A stretch of 64,000 nt of DNA from Paenibacillus puerhi (GCF_009846885.1 NZ_WUWM01000017.1:86491-150490); one strand, 5' to 3'; numbered from the stretch's first letter, positions 34,107 through 43,722 are shown. Translations and numbers: made by a program. The notes: generated by a model from the letters alone, not told the origin.

Positions 34107-34911
34107 CCGCAAATCCCACCTTTGTTTTTTGAAACCAAGCATATCCACATACAAAGATAATCACGCTAATCAACGTTCCGGTTAATAAATATTGCCAATT
34201 GGGAAGTTCTCCCCATATCATTATTTTTCGCATATTTTCAATTACATAGCTCAGTGGATTAAAATTCAACAAAAACCGAAAACTCTCGGGGATCGCTGTA
34301 GGTGGATAAAATATAGGACTTAATAACATGAGCGCTTGCATAAGGATTACCAATAATTGCCCCATATCTCTTATAAAAACACCTAAGGATGCCAAGAACC
34401 AGCTGAGTCCAGCAGTTACAATTATCAAAGGCATAAGTACTATTGGAGTGAAAATAATAGTCCAATTTAAAACTCCCAAAAAAAAGTACAAGCCAACTAT
34501 TAATATGATGTAACTAATCAACGCATTAAAAAGTGAGGCCAGCACCGAAACTACAGGCAAAACTTCAAGTGGAAATACTACTTTCTTTACATAATTTACA
34601 TTCTGGGTGATAAGTGTGGGAGATTTAGTAAGAACTTCTGAAAAAACATTAAATGTGGTCAATCCACAAAATAATACCATAGCAAACTCTACTTTATTAT
34701 TAACCCCACTACTCCAACGTGACTGGAAAATTTCACTAAATACAAAAGTGTAAACAGACAACATCAATAGAGGATAAAGATATGACCAAATAACTCCAAG
34801 ATAGGTACCTTTATAACGACTTGTAATTTCACGTTTAGCTAGTTGATTAATCAAAACCCTATTTGAAAATAAGCCAAAAAGAATCTTTAAGGGATTAACA
34901 ATTTCAGACAT
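34096..34911 (-). CDS. wzm: ABC exporter permease Wzm (ABC-2)
   Basis: A 271-residue permease with six hydrophobic segments. The N-terminal LLINQLAKREITSRYKGTYLGVIWSYLYPLL-type motif (here NQLAKREITSRYKGTYLG, then VIWSYLYPLL) and GLTTFNVFSEVLTKSP and SPIFYPPTAIP are typical of TagG/Wzm proteins. It forms the channel with Wzt to move lipid-linked glycan to the outer face. Start at 34911 has AAAGGA nine bases upstream. First gene of the leftward cluster; the divergent promoter region lies at 34975-35100. Confidence 0.92.
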   Translation of the reverse strand: MSEIVNPLKILFGLFSNRVLINQLAKREITSRYKGTYLGVIWSYLYPLLMLSVYTFVFSEIFQSRWSSGVNNKVEFAMVLFCGLTTFNVFSEVLTKSPTLITQNVNYVKKVVFPLEVLPVVSVLASLFNALISYIILIVGLYFFLGVLNWTIIFTPIVLMPLIIVTAGLSWFLASLGVFIRDMGQLLVILMQALMLLSPIFYPPTAIPESFRFLLNFNPLSYVIENMRKIMIWGELPNWQYLLTGTLISVIIFVCGYAWFQKTKVGFADVL

Positions 34912-35020
34912 CAAATTTATTCCTTTCGAGTATAAGATTAAATTATTCAATACAATGGCAATTCTTCTACTCATCTCTGAGGCTATTCACATAATTATTT
35001 ATTCTCTCAAACTAAATCAT

Positions 35021-35049
35021 TTGGCTCCCCCCACCAAATATGATAAAAT
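35021..35049 (+). promoter_or_regulatory. Candidate sigma-A promoter for the ligase-like gene
   Basis: TTGGCT at 35021-35026 and TAAAAT at 35044-35049 with a 17-base spacer, about 50 bases before the ATG. An AAGGAG site follows at about 35088. Confidence 0.5.
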
Positions 35050-35100
35050 TTCATCGTAATGCCCCGCCATTTTTACCATAAATAGATAAGGAGATTAACC

Positions 35101-37593
35101 ATGAGCACCAAAAAGCCGCAATACGGCTATACCAGCGGGAACAAGAAACCGCCCGTTGCCGCAACCTCAACAAGTGAAAACTCCATCCTTATGTGGATCA
35201 TTCTTGGCCTGATCAGCTTGTTTCTATTTTGGGCCCCGTTTCAGAAGGGCTTGTTTAACGGAAACTATTCGAGCTTTGAAGGGCCGATTTATTCCTCACT
35301 AGTATGGACGTGCGTAACCGTCATTTTGTTTTCGATATTTCTATTTTACCATTGGAAAATGAAAACTGCATCCGATCTTATGACAATCGCAATCTGGTTA
35401 ATGCCGGTAGTCTACCTGCTGTCGACGATCGGGGCCGCCTCTTCAACGCTTGCCTTTAACATGTTCTACATCCAGATCATCTATGTCGCATTCTTCCTGC
35501 TGGCGTATTATATAGCAGGCGAAAAGATCGGGCTGTCGGTGCTCAAGGTTGTGTTCATCGCCTCATCTTATTTAATAGTCGCATTCGGGCTGCTGAATTG
35601 GCTTGGTCAGAGGGAAGGCATATTCAGCCTGGTCAAGTGGTTCGCCTCGAATATGGGTATACTCAACTATTACGAGCATGCCGTCATGGAGGATTCCAAC
35701 GGACCGCGATTAACATCGGTATTCCAATATGCCAACACCTATGCAGGCTATCTAATTGCTATTCTACTGTGTGCCGTGCATTTTGTCATTACTTCCAAAC
35801 GTTGGTATACGATTGCCTTGCATGCGCTGTTCATCGTGCCTATTATTATTTCATTTTTCGTTACTCTGTCGCGGGGCGCGTTGGTCGTTCTGCCGATTGT
35901 TGTCCTGCTGGTCCTTCCCTTCTTGAAAATGTACAAGCAAGTGACGTATCTGCTGCATCTGCTGATTGCCTTTATTTTATCCTTCACCATTCTAACACAA
36001 GTGTCGAATGCAGGGGTGCAATTGTTTAGGGGATACGATGCCAAACTTGCCCAAAGCGGCTGGACCAGCCTGTTGATCGCGACCGCGATCTACACGGCGC
36101 TAGCTGTTGCGATCCAGTTATGGGTGCAGCCTTGGCTGAAGAGAGCTCTGGACAAGCTGCAGCAGCGGCGTTTCTCTCAGATCGGTCTTCCGATCATTGC
36201 TATTGTCGTCGGTACTCTTGCCGTTGTGCTTCTGTTCACGGATACCGGTGTGACCAAGGCATTGCCTGACAATATCCGCACTCGGATCGAGAACATCAAC
36301 TTCCAGCAGCACAGCGTTCTCGAACGCGGTACGTTTTACATGGACGCGTTAAAGCTGTTCTCCGACCATCCGGTGATGGGAGCCGGGGGCGGCGCCTGGG
36401 CAGCCATGTATGAGAAATACCAGAATAACCCTTATACAAGCCGCCAAGCGCATAGCTTCTACCTGCAATACATGGGAGAAACCGGCTTGATCGGAACACT
36501 CATTTTTGCACTTATCCTTATTGGCGTCTTGTATATCTATATTCGCAACTATGTCAGGCAGGACGAAGAGGGACGCGAGGAACGCTTTATGTTCTACATC
36601 GCCGCGATAGCCCTACTCGTTCACAGCGCACTGGATTTTAACCTGAGCTATGTCTATCTCGGAGTGGTCGTGTTCCTTTGCTTGGGAGCTATGATCTCCA
36701 ATGACACTATCAAACTAAAGACAGCATGGCTCCAAAAGACCATTACTTACAAATGGATCTATCCTTCGGCACTTGCCCTGATAGCGGTCATTATGTTCTT
36801 CACCTCGGTACAGCTAGTCAATGCCCATCGCAATTACCGGGAAACGAACCATATGCTGTCCAACGGGGTTACCGACTTTAATCAAATTATTGCGCCGTTG
36901 AACCAAGCCCTGGAAACCCGGCCGACCCAACCGGAGTATGTGCAGCAGAAAGCTGCAATTCTGTTCCAGGTGTACGACCAGACTCAGGATGAGAAGTTCT
37001 ACAACGAAGCGGTTGAGATTATCGATGCAGCCAGAGAGAAGAATCCTTATGATTTTGGCTTAACCTTCCAACGCATCCAAAGCTATTTGGTGAAGGAGAA
37101 CACGCAGGCCGCTCTGGACCTGGCAACGGCGGAAATTTCTAATTTCCGTTGGAAAGTAGTGCTGTACCAAACGGCTATCGATCTGAATACGCGTCTGGGG
37201 CTCCAGGCATTCGACGAAAAGGATCAAGCGACTCAGGATAAATACTGGGCGCAAGCGCTCCAGATCTACTCGCAATTCGATGCACTGAAGCAGACGCTGG
37301 CCAATCTCCCTAAAGAGCAGGCACAGGGCAACGCGTTCTCTGTGACACCTCAGATGGGCCTCTCCCTAGGAGAAATCTATTTCCTGCAAGGGAAGTACGA
37401 TCAAGCGGAAGCTATGCTGAGACTTGGATTATCCGATAACTTCAAAGAGGTGTTCCCGCGTCAGCTGGCGAGATGGTATCTGGCCGCTCTCCAGAAGCAG
37501 GGCAAGAATGATCAAGCCCTCTACGATAAGCTGATTGCTGCCGATGCGAACGAGAAGAATGAAATCCAGCAATTACTGAGTCTCAAGCCGTAG
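35101..37593 (+). CDS. O-antigen-ligase-family membrane protein with C-terminal TPR region (candidate oligosaccharyl:protein transferase)
   Basis: An 830-residue protein with about 12-13 transmembrane helices in residues 30-575. The Wzy_C/WaaL signature in the large loop is AHSFYLQYMGETGLIG (near 448-463), preceded by MDALKLFSDHPVMGAGGGAW. Residues 590-825 are soluble and TPR-like (ALETRPTQPEYVQQKAAIL, GEIYFLQGKYDQAEAMLRLG). Size and layout resemble WsfA/WsaB, the proposed enzymes that move completed glycan onto the S-layer protein. It is divergent from wzm. A Wzy polymerase role is the alternative, but an ABC-exported glycan needs no Wzy. Confidence 0.82.
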   Translation: MSTKKPQYGYTSGNKKPPVAATSTSENSILMWIILGLISLFLFWAPFQKGLFNGNYSSFEGPIYSSLVWTCVTVILFSIFLFYHWKMKTASDLMTIAIWLMPVVYLLSTIGAASSTLAFNMFYIQIIYVAFFLLAYYIAGEKIGLSVLKVVFIASSYLIVAFGLLNWLGQREGIFSLVKWFASNMGILNYYEHAVMEDSNGPRLTSVFQYANTYAGYLIAILLCAVHFVITSKRWYTIALHALFIVPIIISFFVTLSRGALVVLPIVVLLVLPFLKMYKQVTYLLHLLIAFILSFTILTQVSNAGVQLFRGYDAKLAQSGWTSLLIATAIYTALAVAIQLWVQPWLKRALDKLQQRRFSQIGLPIIAIVVGTLAVVLLFTDTGVTKALPDNIRTRIENINFQQHSVLERGTFYMDALKLFSDHPVMGAGGGAWAAMYEKYQNNPYTSRQAHSFYLQYMGETGLIGTLIFALILIGVLYIYIRNYVRQDEEGREERFMFYIAAIALLVHSALDFNLSYVYLGVVVFLCLGAMISNDTIKLKTAWLQKTITYKWIYPSALALIAVIMFFTSVQLVNAHRNYRETNHMLSNGVTDFNQIIAPLNQALETRPTQPEYVQQKAAILFQVYDQTQDEKFYNEAVEIIDAAREKNPYDFGLTFQRIQSYLVKENTQAALDLATAEISNFRWKVVLYQTAIDLNTRLGLQAFDEKDQATQDKYWAQALQIYSQFDALKQTLANLPKEQAQGNAFSVTPQMGLSLGEIYFLQGKYDQAEAMLRLGLSDNFKEVFPRQLARWYLAALQKQGKNDQALYDKLIAADANEKNEIQQLLSLKP

Positions 37594-37615
37594 AAAAAAA
37601 AGACGATGCAGCGAC

Positions 37616-37660
37616 ACAAAAACGCCCCTGCTTCTCCATCAGGAGAAGGCAGGGGCTTTT
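37616..37660 (+). terminator. Intrinsic terminator
   Basis: GCCCCTGCTTCTCC and GGAGAAGGCAGGGGC arms with an ATCA loop followed by TTTT. It lies after the ligase-like gene. Confidence 0.85.
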
Positions 37661-37757
37661 ACGTCTCATCAGAGCTAAAGACTGATTACAGCGTGCTGCC
37701 AAATAATAGCTTCTAAGCGTTACTTTCCACGCGATTACAGTCCGCCTGTACGTGAGA

Positions 37758-38345
37758 CTACTTCTCTTCCCGTCTCGCTACACGCCCCACAAGCGCATAC
37801 AGCTGCTGCCAGCCTGACGACATATCACGCAGATGCGGGGCGGCTTCAAGGTCAAGCTCGCCGCTCCAGTCAACAGCTGGCTTCTTCTTAACGCTGCTGC
37901 GCTTTCGCTTCTTATCTGCGGCAGAATCCGCTTCGCGAGCCGCCTGAAGCTCAGAGACGCCGCTGCCCAGGCCGTAAGCCCGCGCATCCGCTTGTGCGGA
38001 TGTCGCGGATGTCGTGGATGTTGTGGATGTCGTGGATGAAATCCGGCCCCCTCCACTCAGCCCGCTCTGAGAAGCTCCTCCTGCCGCAGCGCTCTTCGGC
38101 GGCCTTCCACGGCGCTTGGGTTCTTCCGGGCTCTGAGTCTGAGACACTTCAACCGATCCTTGGGCGCCCGTACGCGTACGCCCAGCAACCGTCCTCTGTA
38201 TCTCAGAGGAAGGCTTCGCACGGGCCGCCGGGGCCTTAGCCGCCTCTTCGCCGGAACCGCCTTCGATGACGGTGAGCTTCGCCCCTTCTCCACGGCTATG
38301 ACGCCGCTCTTTGGCCTTCATTTTCTCCCGTTTGCGTTTAGACAT
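37758..38345 (-). CDS. Basic disordered protein with an AT-hook
   Basis: A 195-residue protein, mostly low complexity. It starts MSKRKREKMKAKERRHSRG (very basic). KRRGRPPK at residues 77-84 is a textbook AT-hook core (RGRP), so minor-groove DNA binding is expected. A run of Ser-Thr-Thr repeats follows at about 102-117, then a second basic patch KKRKRSSVKKK. The last 40 residues (DWSGELDLEAAPHLRDMSSGWQQLYALVG, landmarks in pieces) look foldable. It lies 100 bp downstream of the SNF2 gene on the same strand, hence perhaps a partner. No family recognised. Confidence 0.6.
   Translation of the reverse strand: MSKRKREKMKAKERRHSRGEGAKLTVIEGGSGEEAAKAPAARAKPSSEIQRTVAGRTRTGAQGSVEVSQTQSPEEPKRRGRPPKSAAAGGASQSGLSGGGRISSTTSTTSTTSATSAQADARAYGLGSGVSELQAAREADSAADKKRKRSSVKKKPAVDWSGELDLEAAPHLRDMSSGWQQLYALVGRVARREEK
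37996..38040 (-). repeat. 9-bp minisatellite, five units
   Basis: Five consecutive nonamers of the form GYGGATGTY (plus strand), in frame, encoding the Ser-Thr-Thr run of the AT-hook protein. They should expand or contract without frameshift. Confidence 0.9.
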
Positions 38346-38445
38346 CGGGCTTCCGCACCTCTCCTCCGCATGTGATGAAAACCGCGATCAGTCGCCCCGA
38401 CGGCTGTCGCGCCAACGCTCAGACACCTGCCTAGCCGTCCTCCAG

Positions 38446-41400
38446 CTAAGCCTTTCCGATCCACTCCCTGCGCAGGACAAACATCTCGCGAAGCTCGTCG
38501 GTAGACATTTCGGTCACCCAGTTCTCTCCCGTACCGACAATCTGCTCGCTAAGGCCGAGCTTCCGCTCGATCATCTCATCGATACGCTCCTCGAGCGTGC
38601 CCAGGGCGACAAATTTATGCACCTGCACGTTACGGGTTTGTCCGATCCGGAATGCCCGATCCGTCGCTTGATTCTCGACAGCCGGATTCCACCAGCGGTC
38701 GAAGTGGAAGACGTGATTGGCTGTGGTGAGATTAAGCCCCGTACCTCCCGCCTTGAGGGAAAGAATGAAAATTCCTCCGCCGGAAGGCGTGCCCGCTTTC
38801 GCTTCTGACGGAGACGGTATGACGCCTGATTGGCGCATCGCAGACCCGCCTCTCCTCCCTGCGGAATCCGCTGGTGAACTTGCTTGTCTGGACGTCGTCC
38901 CGGGTTCCACGGCCAATTCCCCCTGAAAGCTCGCGATCATCTCGTCGCGCTGCTTCTTCGGTACGCCGCCATGCAGGAACAGTACTTTCTCCCCCCGCTC
39001 TCGCTCCAGCGCTGCCTTGAGCAGATGGCCCATCTCGACGAACTGGGTGAAGATCAGGCAGCTATCGCCTTCTTCCCGCAGCTCGTCCACCAGCTCCAGC
39101 AGCCGCTCCAGCTTGCTGGACCGATCCTCCCAAGCGGCATCCGCCGGCTCCTTCAGAAACAGTGCCGGATGATTGCAAATTTGCTTCAGCTTGGTTAACG
39201 TAGCCAGAATCAATCCCTTTTTCTCCATTCCGGCCAAGGCATCGATCCGCTCCAGCATGTCCTGCACCGTATTTTCGTACAAGGTCGCCTGCTCCAGAGT
39301 GAGAGGCACATACACCTTGCTTTCCGTCTTATCCGGGAGGTCGAGCTGAATGGCGGGGTCCTTCTTCACCCGGCGCAGCAGGAAGGGCTTGATCAGCCTC
39401 TGAACCTGCCCCACCAACTCCTCGTCGCCCCCCTTCTCGATCGGATTGACGTACTTGTGGGTAAAGCTGCCCAGAGTGCCCAAATAACCTGGATTAATGA
39501 AATCGAAGATCGACCACAGCTCGGTCAGCCGATTCTCGATCGGCGTTCCCGTGAGCGCAATACGGTGGCGTGCATCAAGCTTTCTTACTGCGGCGGACTG
39601 CTTGGTATGCACGTTTTTAATGTTTTGCGCCTCATCCAGCCCGATCACATCCCAGATCACGGTCGAGAGCTCCTCCTCGTCCATCTGGGCCAAGGTATAG
39701 GAGGTAAGCACAAGGTCATACCCCTGTACAGCCTGAGCAAATTCATCGCCCTTGACCCGCTGCGGACCATAATGCAAGTACACACGCAAGGAAGGGGCGA
39801 ACCGCGTAAGCTCCTTCTGCCAGTTGCCCAGCACCGACGTCGGGCAGATAAGCAGTCCCGGAGGCCGGGAGTTCATACCGGTACTTGTCATGCTTGCGGG
39901 CCGAACCGCAGCTGACAAAGATTCCTGACCGGGCAGGCGCGGCTTGCTCTCCGGCGCTGTTTGCTGATCCGGGGAGCCTGCTGCTGCGCCGTCGCCCTCC
40001 CGAGCCGCAGCCGAAGCTGCCGGATCGGCCTCGTTACCCGAGCCCACGCTTCCGGCGGCTCCGGCTGTCTTAGCCCCCGCTATTTCCACCTTGCGAGGTC
40101 GACCCGGTCGTTTCTTAGGACGCGTTGTCTCCGCTTGGCCTTCCTGCACCTGCTGCTCTTGCCTGGCATGAAGCAAGTAGCCGATAAACTGAATGGTCTT
40201 CCCAAGCCCCATGTCATCCGCCAGGCAGGCTCCGAGTCCGAACTTGCGCAAGAAGAGCAGCCAAGACAACCCGTCCTGCTGGTAGCTGCGCAGACTAGCC
40301 TGCAGACCCTTGGGAGCTTTCAGCACAGGGATGCGGTCCGTATGCTGCAGCTGCCCGATCAGCCCCGCTATATGACTGTTCAGCTCCACCTCGATACGAA
40401 GCTGCTTCTCAGCCTCCTCCGGCCCAAGCTCCGATGACAAATCATCGGCAGCTGCTCCGCCTGCAAGCTCGGCTTCCAGCAGATGCAGCTCCATGATCTC
40501 GCGGAAAGACAGACTCCCTCCCTGGCCGATCCTCTTCATAGCCTTGCGTACCGCCACGATAAAGGCCGGGTCGAGCTGAATCCAGCGTCCCCGGACATGC
40601 ATCAGCCGCTTGTTGGCAGCAGCCAGACGAGCAAATTCGACATCTGTGAAATCCGTATTGCCGACCGCCACCTTCCAGTCAAACTGCATGAGCTGATCAA
40701 TGCCGAGTATACTTCCCGAACCGGACCCGGCCGACCCTTGCAGCTGCGCCTTCAGACGCGGCTGCGTTCTTCGGAGCTCTTCCCACCATGATGGGAGATA
40801 AACCTGAAAACCCGCCTGCAGCAGCTTCAAGCTGTCCTCGTCCAAGAACCTCCACGCTTCTTCGTCGGTCAACTGTCCTTTCAATTGGCCTGCTGAGGTG
40901 TCCGATCCGCCATTCAGCAGCTCCGGTACGACCAAGATCACCCGCTCCAAATCCGAAGCCAGTTTGCGTTCCAGAGCAGCTTCCCAATGCTTCGGTATCT
41001 TCTTGCGGCTGATAACCGCTTCATAAAGCCCCTGCGGCGTTTCGCCTTCCAGCTCCTGCTCGATCAATAGCGCGGGGTCCTGCTTATCCTGCACGATCAA
41101 GCTCAGCGACCATACCGCTTCCTCCGGCTCCGTCAACAGCAGCTCTCCCTCATCGCCGCTCCCGAGGAGCCCATCCAACTGCGGCTCGACAAGCTGCAGC
41201 GCTACGCGAAACGGAATGTCGTCCTTTTTCCAGCCGACAGTTACGAGCCAGCCTTCCACGTCCAGCGCGGCCGCCGCACTGGATTTTGATGCCGATACCG
41301 CATCGCCACCGCCTACCGAAGCTGCCTCAGTACGCTCGACGCCCCCCGCAGCAGCTCCAGCCTCAGCCGATTCAGAATGTCCTCCCGCTTCAACAGCTTC

Positions 41401-42081
41401 AGCTGTTCCAGCACGCTCCGAAGAAGCAGCAACCGCAACTGCAGCAGCAGCACCACCCGCCCGGCCCCTGCGCCGCTCCGTCCGGGTCCGCTCGTCTCTT
41501 GCCGCCTCCGCATCCGCGCGATACCTCCCAAGCATGGGCTCCTGCTCCAGCAGCTCGCTCCAGGCATCCGCAATGTCCGGCTCCTCGGTCAGCAGCTGCT
41601 CGACTGACTTGGAAAACCATCCCGTCAGCTCGACTCCCAGGGGCGCCAGCTCCTGATCCAGCCGCACCAACTCCTCTTGAGCCTCCTGAGGCAGCAGCAG
41701 CTGCCAGTCCAGTTCTCCTTGCTGCCAGGCAGCAGGATTAGGCCGGTACCAGCCCTTGTCCAGCGCCTGCCGCAACAGCCGGGCCGCCTGCCGGGCCTTC
41801 TGCAGCGTCCCGCTCCACTCGACCGGGAGATAGAGCGAGGTCCCCGGCTCGGCCAAATAATCCAGCGCATCGTAAGCAGACAGCCTCAGCGCCTCCGTAC
41901 GCTCCGGAATTCCCTGCTCCAGCAGTACGCCGTACATCGAACGCTCATGCCACGGAAACAGTCTGGAACGCAAGCTGCTTGCCGCCAGTTGCGCCCCCCG
42001 GTCGTCCACATCGGACCATAACGCCCAGCCTCCGTCCGGGAGAGGCTTGCCCTGTATAAGAAAGGTCTGCGTGTCCAACAT
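38446..42081 (-). CDS. SNF2-family DNA translocase/helicase with low-complexity inserts (YwqA-like)
   Basis: A 1211-residue protein. The C-terminal half has the SNF2 ATPase: ACLADDMGLGKTIQFIGYL (motif I), LICPTSVLGNWQKEL, GLDEAQNIKN (DEAQ motif II), ALTGTPIENRLTELW, LFLHGGVPKKQRDEM, LKAGGTGLNLTTANHVFHFD and DRAFRIGQTRNVQVHKF. The N-terminal half fits the bacterial SNF2-associated domain. Three Ala/Gly/Pro/Ser-rich inserts interrupt it: about 200-275, 640-735 (with KKRPGRPRK near 653-661, AT-hook-like) and one in lobe 2. The ATG directly abuts the stop of the SWIM gene. B. subtilis YwqA-YwqB is the equivalent pair; function unproven. Confidence 0.9.
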   Translation of the reverse strand: MLDTQTFLIQGKPLPDGGWALWSDVDDRGAQLAASSLRSRLFPWHERSMYGVLLEQGIPERTEALRLSAYDALDYLAEPGTSLYLPVEWSGTLQKARQAARLLRQALDKGWYRPNPAAWQQGELDWQLLLPQEAQEELVRLDQELAPLGVELTGWFSKSVEQLLTEEPDIADAWSELLEQEPMLGRYRADAEAARDERTRTERRRGRAGGAAAAVAVAASSERAGTAEAVEAGGHSESAEAGAAAGGVERTEAASVGGGDAVSASKSSAAAALDVEGWLVTVGWKKDDIPFRVALQLVEPQLDGLLGSGDEGELLLTEPEEAVWSLSLIVQDKQDPALLIEQELEGETPQGLYEAVISRKKIPKHWEAALERKLASDLERVILVVPELLNGGSDTSAGQLKGQLTDEEAWRFLDEDSLKLLQAGFQVYLPSWWEELRRTQPRLKAQLQGSAGSGSGSILGIDQLMQFDWKVAVGNTDFTDVEFARLAAANKRLMHVRGRWIQLDPAFIVAVRKAMKRIGQGGSLSFREIMELHLLEAELAGGAAADDLSSELGPEEAEKQLRIEVELNSHIAGLIGQLQHTDRIPVLKAPKGLQASLRSYQQDGLSWLLFLRKFGLGACLADDMGLGKTIQFIGYLLHARQEQQVQEGQAETTRPKKRPGRPRKVEIAGAKTAGAAGSVGSGNEADPAASAAAREGDGAAAGSPDQQTAPESKPRLPGQESLSAAVRPASMTSTGMNSRPPGLLICPTSVLGNWQKELTRFAPSLRVYLHYGPQRVKGDEFAQAVQGYDLVLTSYTLAQMDEEELSTVIWDVIGLDEAQNIKNVHTKQSAAVRKLDARHRIALTGTPIENRLTELWSIFDFINPGYLGTLGSFTHKYVNPIEKGGDEELVGQVQRLIKPFLLRRVKKDPAIQLDLPDKTESKVYVPLTLEQATLYENTVQDMLERIDALAGMEKKGLILATLTKLKQICNHPALFLKEPADAAWEDRSSKLERLLELVDELREEGDSCLIFTQFVEMGHLLKAALERERGEKVLFLHGGVPKKQRDEMIASFQGELAVEPGTTSRQASSPADSAGRRGGSAMRQSGVIPSPSEAKAGTPSGGGIFILSLKAGGTGLNLTTANHVFHFDRWWNPAVENQATDRAFRIGQTRNVQVHKFVALGTLEERIDEMIERKLGLSEQIVGTGENWVTEMSTDELREMFVLRREWIGKA

Positions 42082-43722
42082 CTAGGCTTCCCCTTTCGTC
42101 AGCTGACCCAATTCCTGCTGCAGAGCGCGGAGCCTTGAATACTTCTCTCGGATATGATTCAGGTACAATTCCCACCGCTCCTTCTGCTTCAGCTTGCCGT
42201 ACATCGTCCTGAGCTTCTTCATCAGTCTGACAGCCCTTTTATAGGAATCGCGGTTTTTTTCGGCGATCAGCTTCTCGATGCTGTGATGAAACCAGGGCAG
42301 CAGCAAGCTTTTCCGCTTCAGCTCAATCGGCTTGTAGTCACTGACACGAAGATCCAAGGGAGTGTAGCCAAACGCCATATGCAAATCTACCCACTCCTGA
42401 AACCGCTCCTGACGCATCAGCTGATCCAGATAATAAGGCAGGCTTGCAGGGAGAAGCTGAAGCATAACTCTCTCCCACGCTTCCCTGGCGGCATGCTTGT
42501 CCAGCAAATGGCTCCACAGCTCGTAATAGGTCTCGTCAGGCTGACCCCACTTCTCCCGAATCATCGGAGCCAGCTTCTCCAGCCATAGCTGCAGCCTGGC
42601 CCACTGGCCCGTATGCTGGAAGCCGAACAGAAACGGATACAACCGTATATGTCCGCGCGACTTCAACTGACTTGCTTTGGCCCAAGCCGCCTCGTCCTGG
42701 CCCTCTTCCACGTCGAACAGGATCCGGGCCGTCAGCAGTTGGTCAAACAAGGCCGGGCTCACTTCCTCCTGTCTCGCCGCCCGGCTCAGACGAGCCTTCT
42801 CCCGGTCCGTTCTGGCCTCCTCCATAAGCAGCCCGCTCCATATGGAGATATAGATAGGCATCCAGGAAACGAAGCCAGCAGAGAGAGGAAAGGCATGTCG
42901 CGCCAAATAATCTGCCGTTGCCTGAAGATGTTCGCTGTACAAGCTCCTTGCTTCCTCCCCATGAAGGGTACGAAGCAAGCGAAGGAGCTGATCATAGGTC
43001 TGATTGAAAAGATCGGAAAACAACTGCCGAATGGCATAATAATCGTACCCCAAGGAGTACCGGTACCCCGAGCCCGACAGCTCATCCAGCAGCTTGAAGG
43101 TGAACAGCAGTACATGCAGCTCGTACAAGCCCCTGAGCGTCGGATGCCACGCGGAGCTTATAGGGGCCAAACCACCGTAGACGGTATTATAAAAGGTATC
43201 GCCCCCGCGTAGAGTGGACAGCCGCTCCGGCGGAAAGCGATGTCTGAAGTAGCTGTGCCACTCTTCTACGCTGGAGGACGCTGCAGGAGCCTGTACCTTT
43301 GCCGCCTTAACCGAGGAAGCCGCAATTCCTGCTTTAGGGCTGTCCCAGACGGATTGAGCCCCAGAAGAGACGCTTTCTGACTGGCCCCAAGCACTTCCTC
43401 CCGGCTTTAAAATAAGCTGTGAATCGATATCCAGCTCTTCTTCCAGATAAGTGAAAGCAAGCGCCGCGAGATGCTCGCAGTTCCTCTTCAGGCACGTGCA
43501 TTCACTGTCCCTGAAATCCCCCAGGCTCAAGCTGGGCCGCTCGTAGAAATTCCAGTTCGCTCCGGGCTTTGCAACATGGGCCTCGAGTAACCTTTCATCC
43601 GGATTAAGATCATAGTCGATGACCTGGCCCATCGTGTACAGGCGCCAGCCCTTCTGCATCGTAGGGAACGAAAAACAACTGTAAAAAAGCCGGGTCCATT
43701 CCTTGACACTGCGCTCCTGCAT
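42082..43722 (-). CDS. SWIM zinc-finger protein (YwqB-like), partner of the SNF2 helicase
   Basis: A 546-residue protein. Residues about 70-95 carry a SWIM finger (CTCLKRNCEHL, the CxC-x(n)-CxH ligands) that in this family binds DNA or protein. The rest is helical, with aromatic-rich helices (YRYSLGYDYYAIRQLFSDLF) and no membrane segment. It is translated immediately ahead of the SNF2 gene with zero intergenic bases, indicating a stoichiometric pair. No catalytic motif is seen. Confidence 0.85.
   Translation of the reverse strand: MQERSVKEWTRLFYSCFSFPTMQKGWRLYTMGQVIDYDLNPDERLLEAHVAKPGANWNFYERPSLSLGDFRDSECTCLKRNCEHLAALAFTYLEEELDIDSQLILKPGGSAWGQSESVSSGAQSVWDSPKAGIAASSVKAAKVQAPAASSSVEEWHSYFRHRFPPERLSTLRGGDTFYNTVYGGLAPISSAWHPTLRGLYELHVLLFTFKLLDELSGSGYRYSLGYDYYAIRQLFSDLFNQTYDQLLRLLRTLHGEEARSLYSEHLQATADYLARHAFPLSAGFVSWMPIYISIWSGLLMEEARTDREKARLSRAARQEEVSPALFDQLLTARILFDVEEGQDEAAWAKASQLKSRGHIRLYPFLFGFQHTGQWARLQLWLEKLAPMIREKWGQPDETYYELWSHLLDKHAAREAWERVMLQLLPASLPYYLDQLMRQERFQEWVDLHMAFGYTPLDLRVSDYKPIELKRKSLLLPWFHHSIEKLIAEKNRDSYKRAVRLMKKLRTMYGKLKQKERWELYLNHIREKYSRLRALQQELGQLTKGEA

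Noticed and set aside
21910..34911. Glycan locus as an anti-phage defence island
   Set aside because: Every gene has a direct glycan-synthesis or export assignment; no nuclease, reverse transcriptase or sensor domain is present.
35101..37593. Wzy polymerase of a Wzx/Wzy pathway
   Set aside because: There is no Wzx flippase, while a Wzm/Wzt pair is adjacent; a ligase or protein-transferase role fits better, though Wzy cannot be fully excluded.
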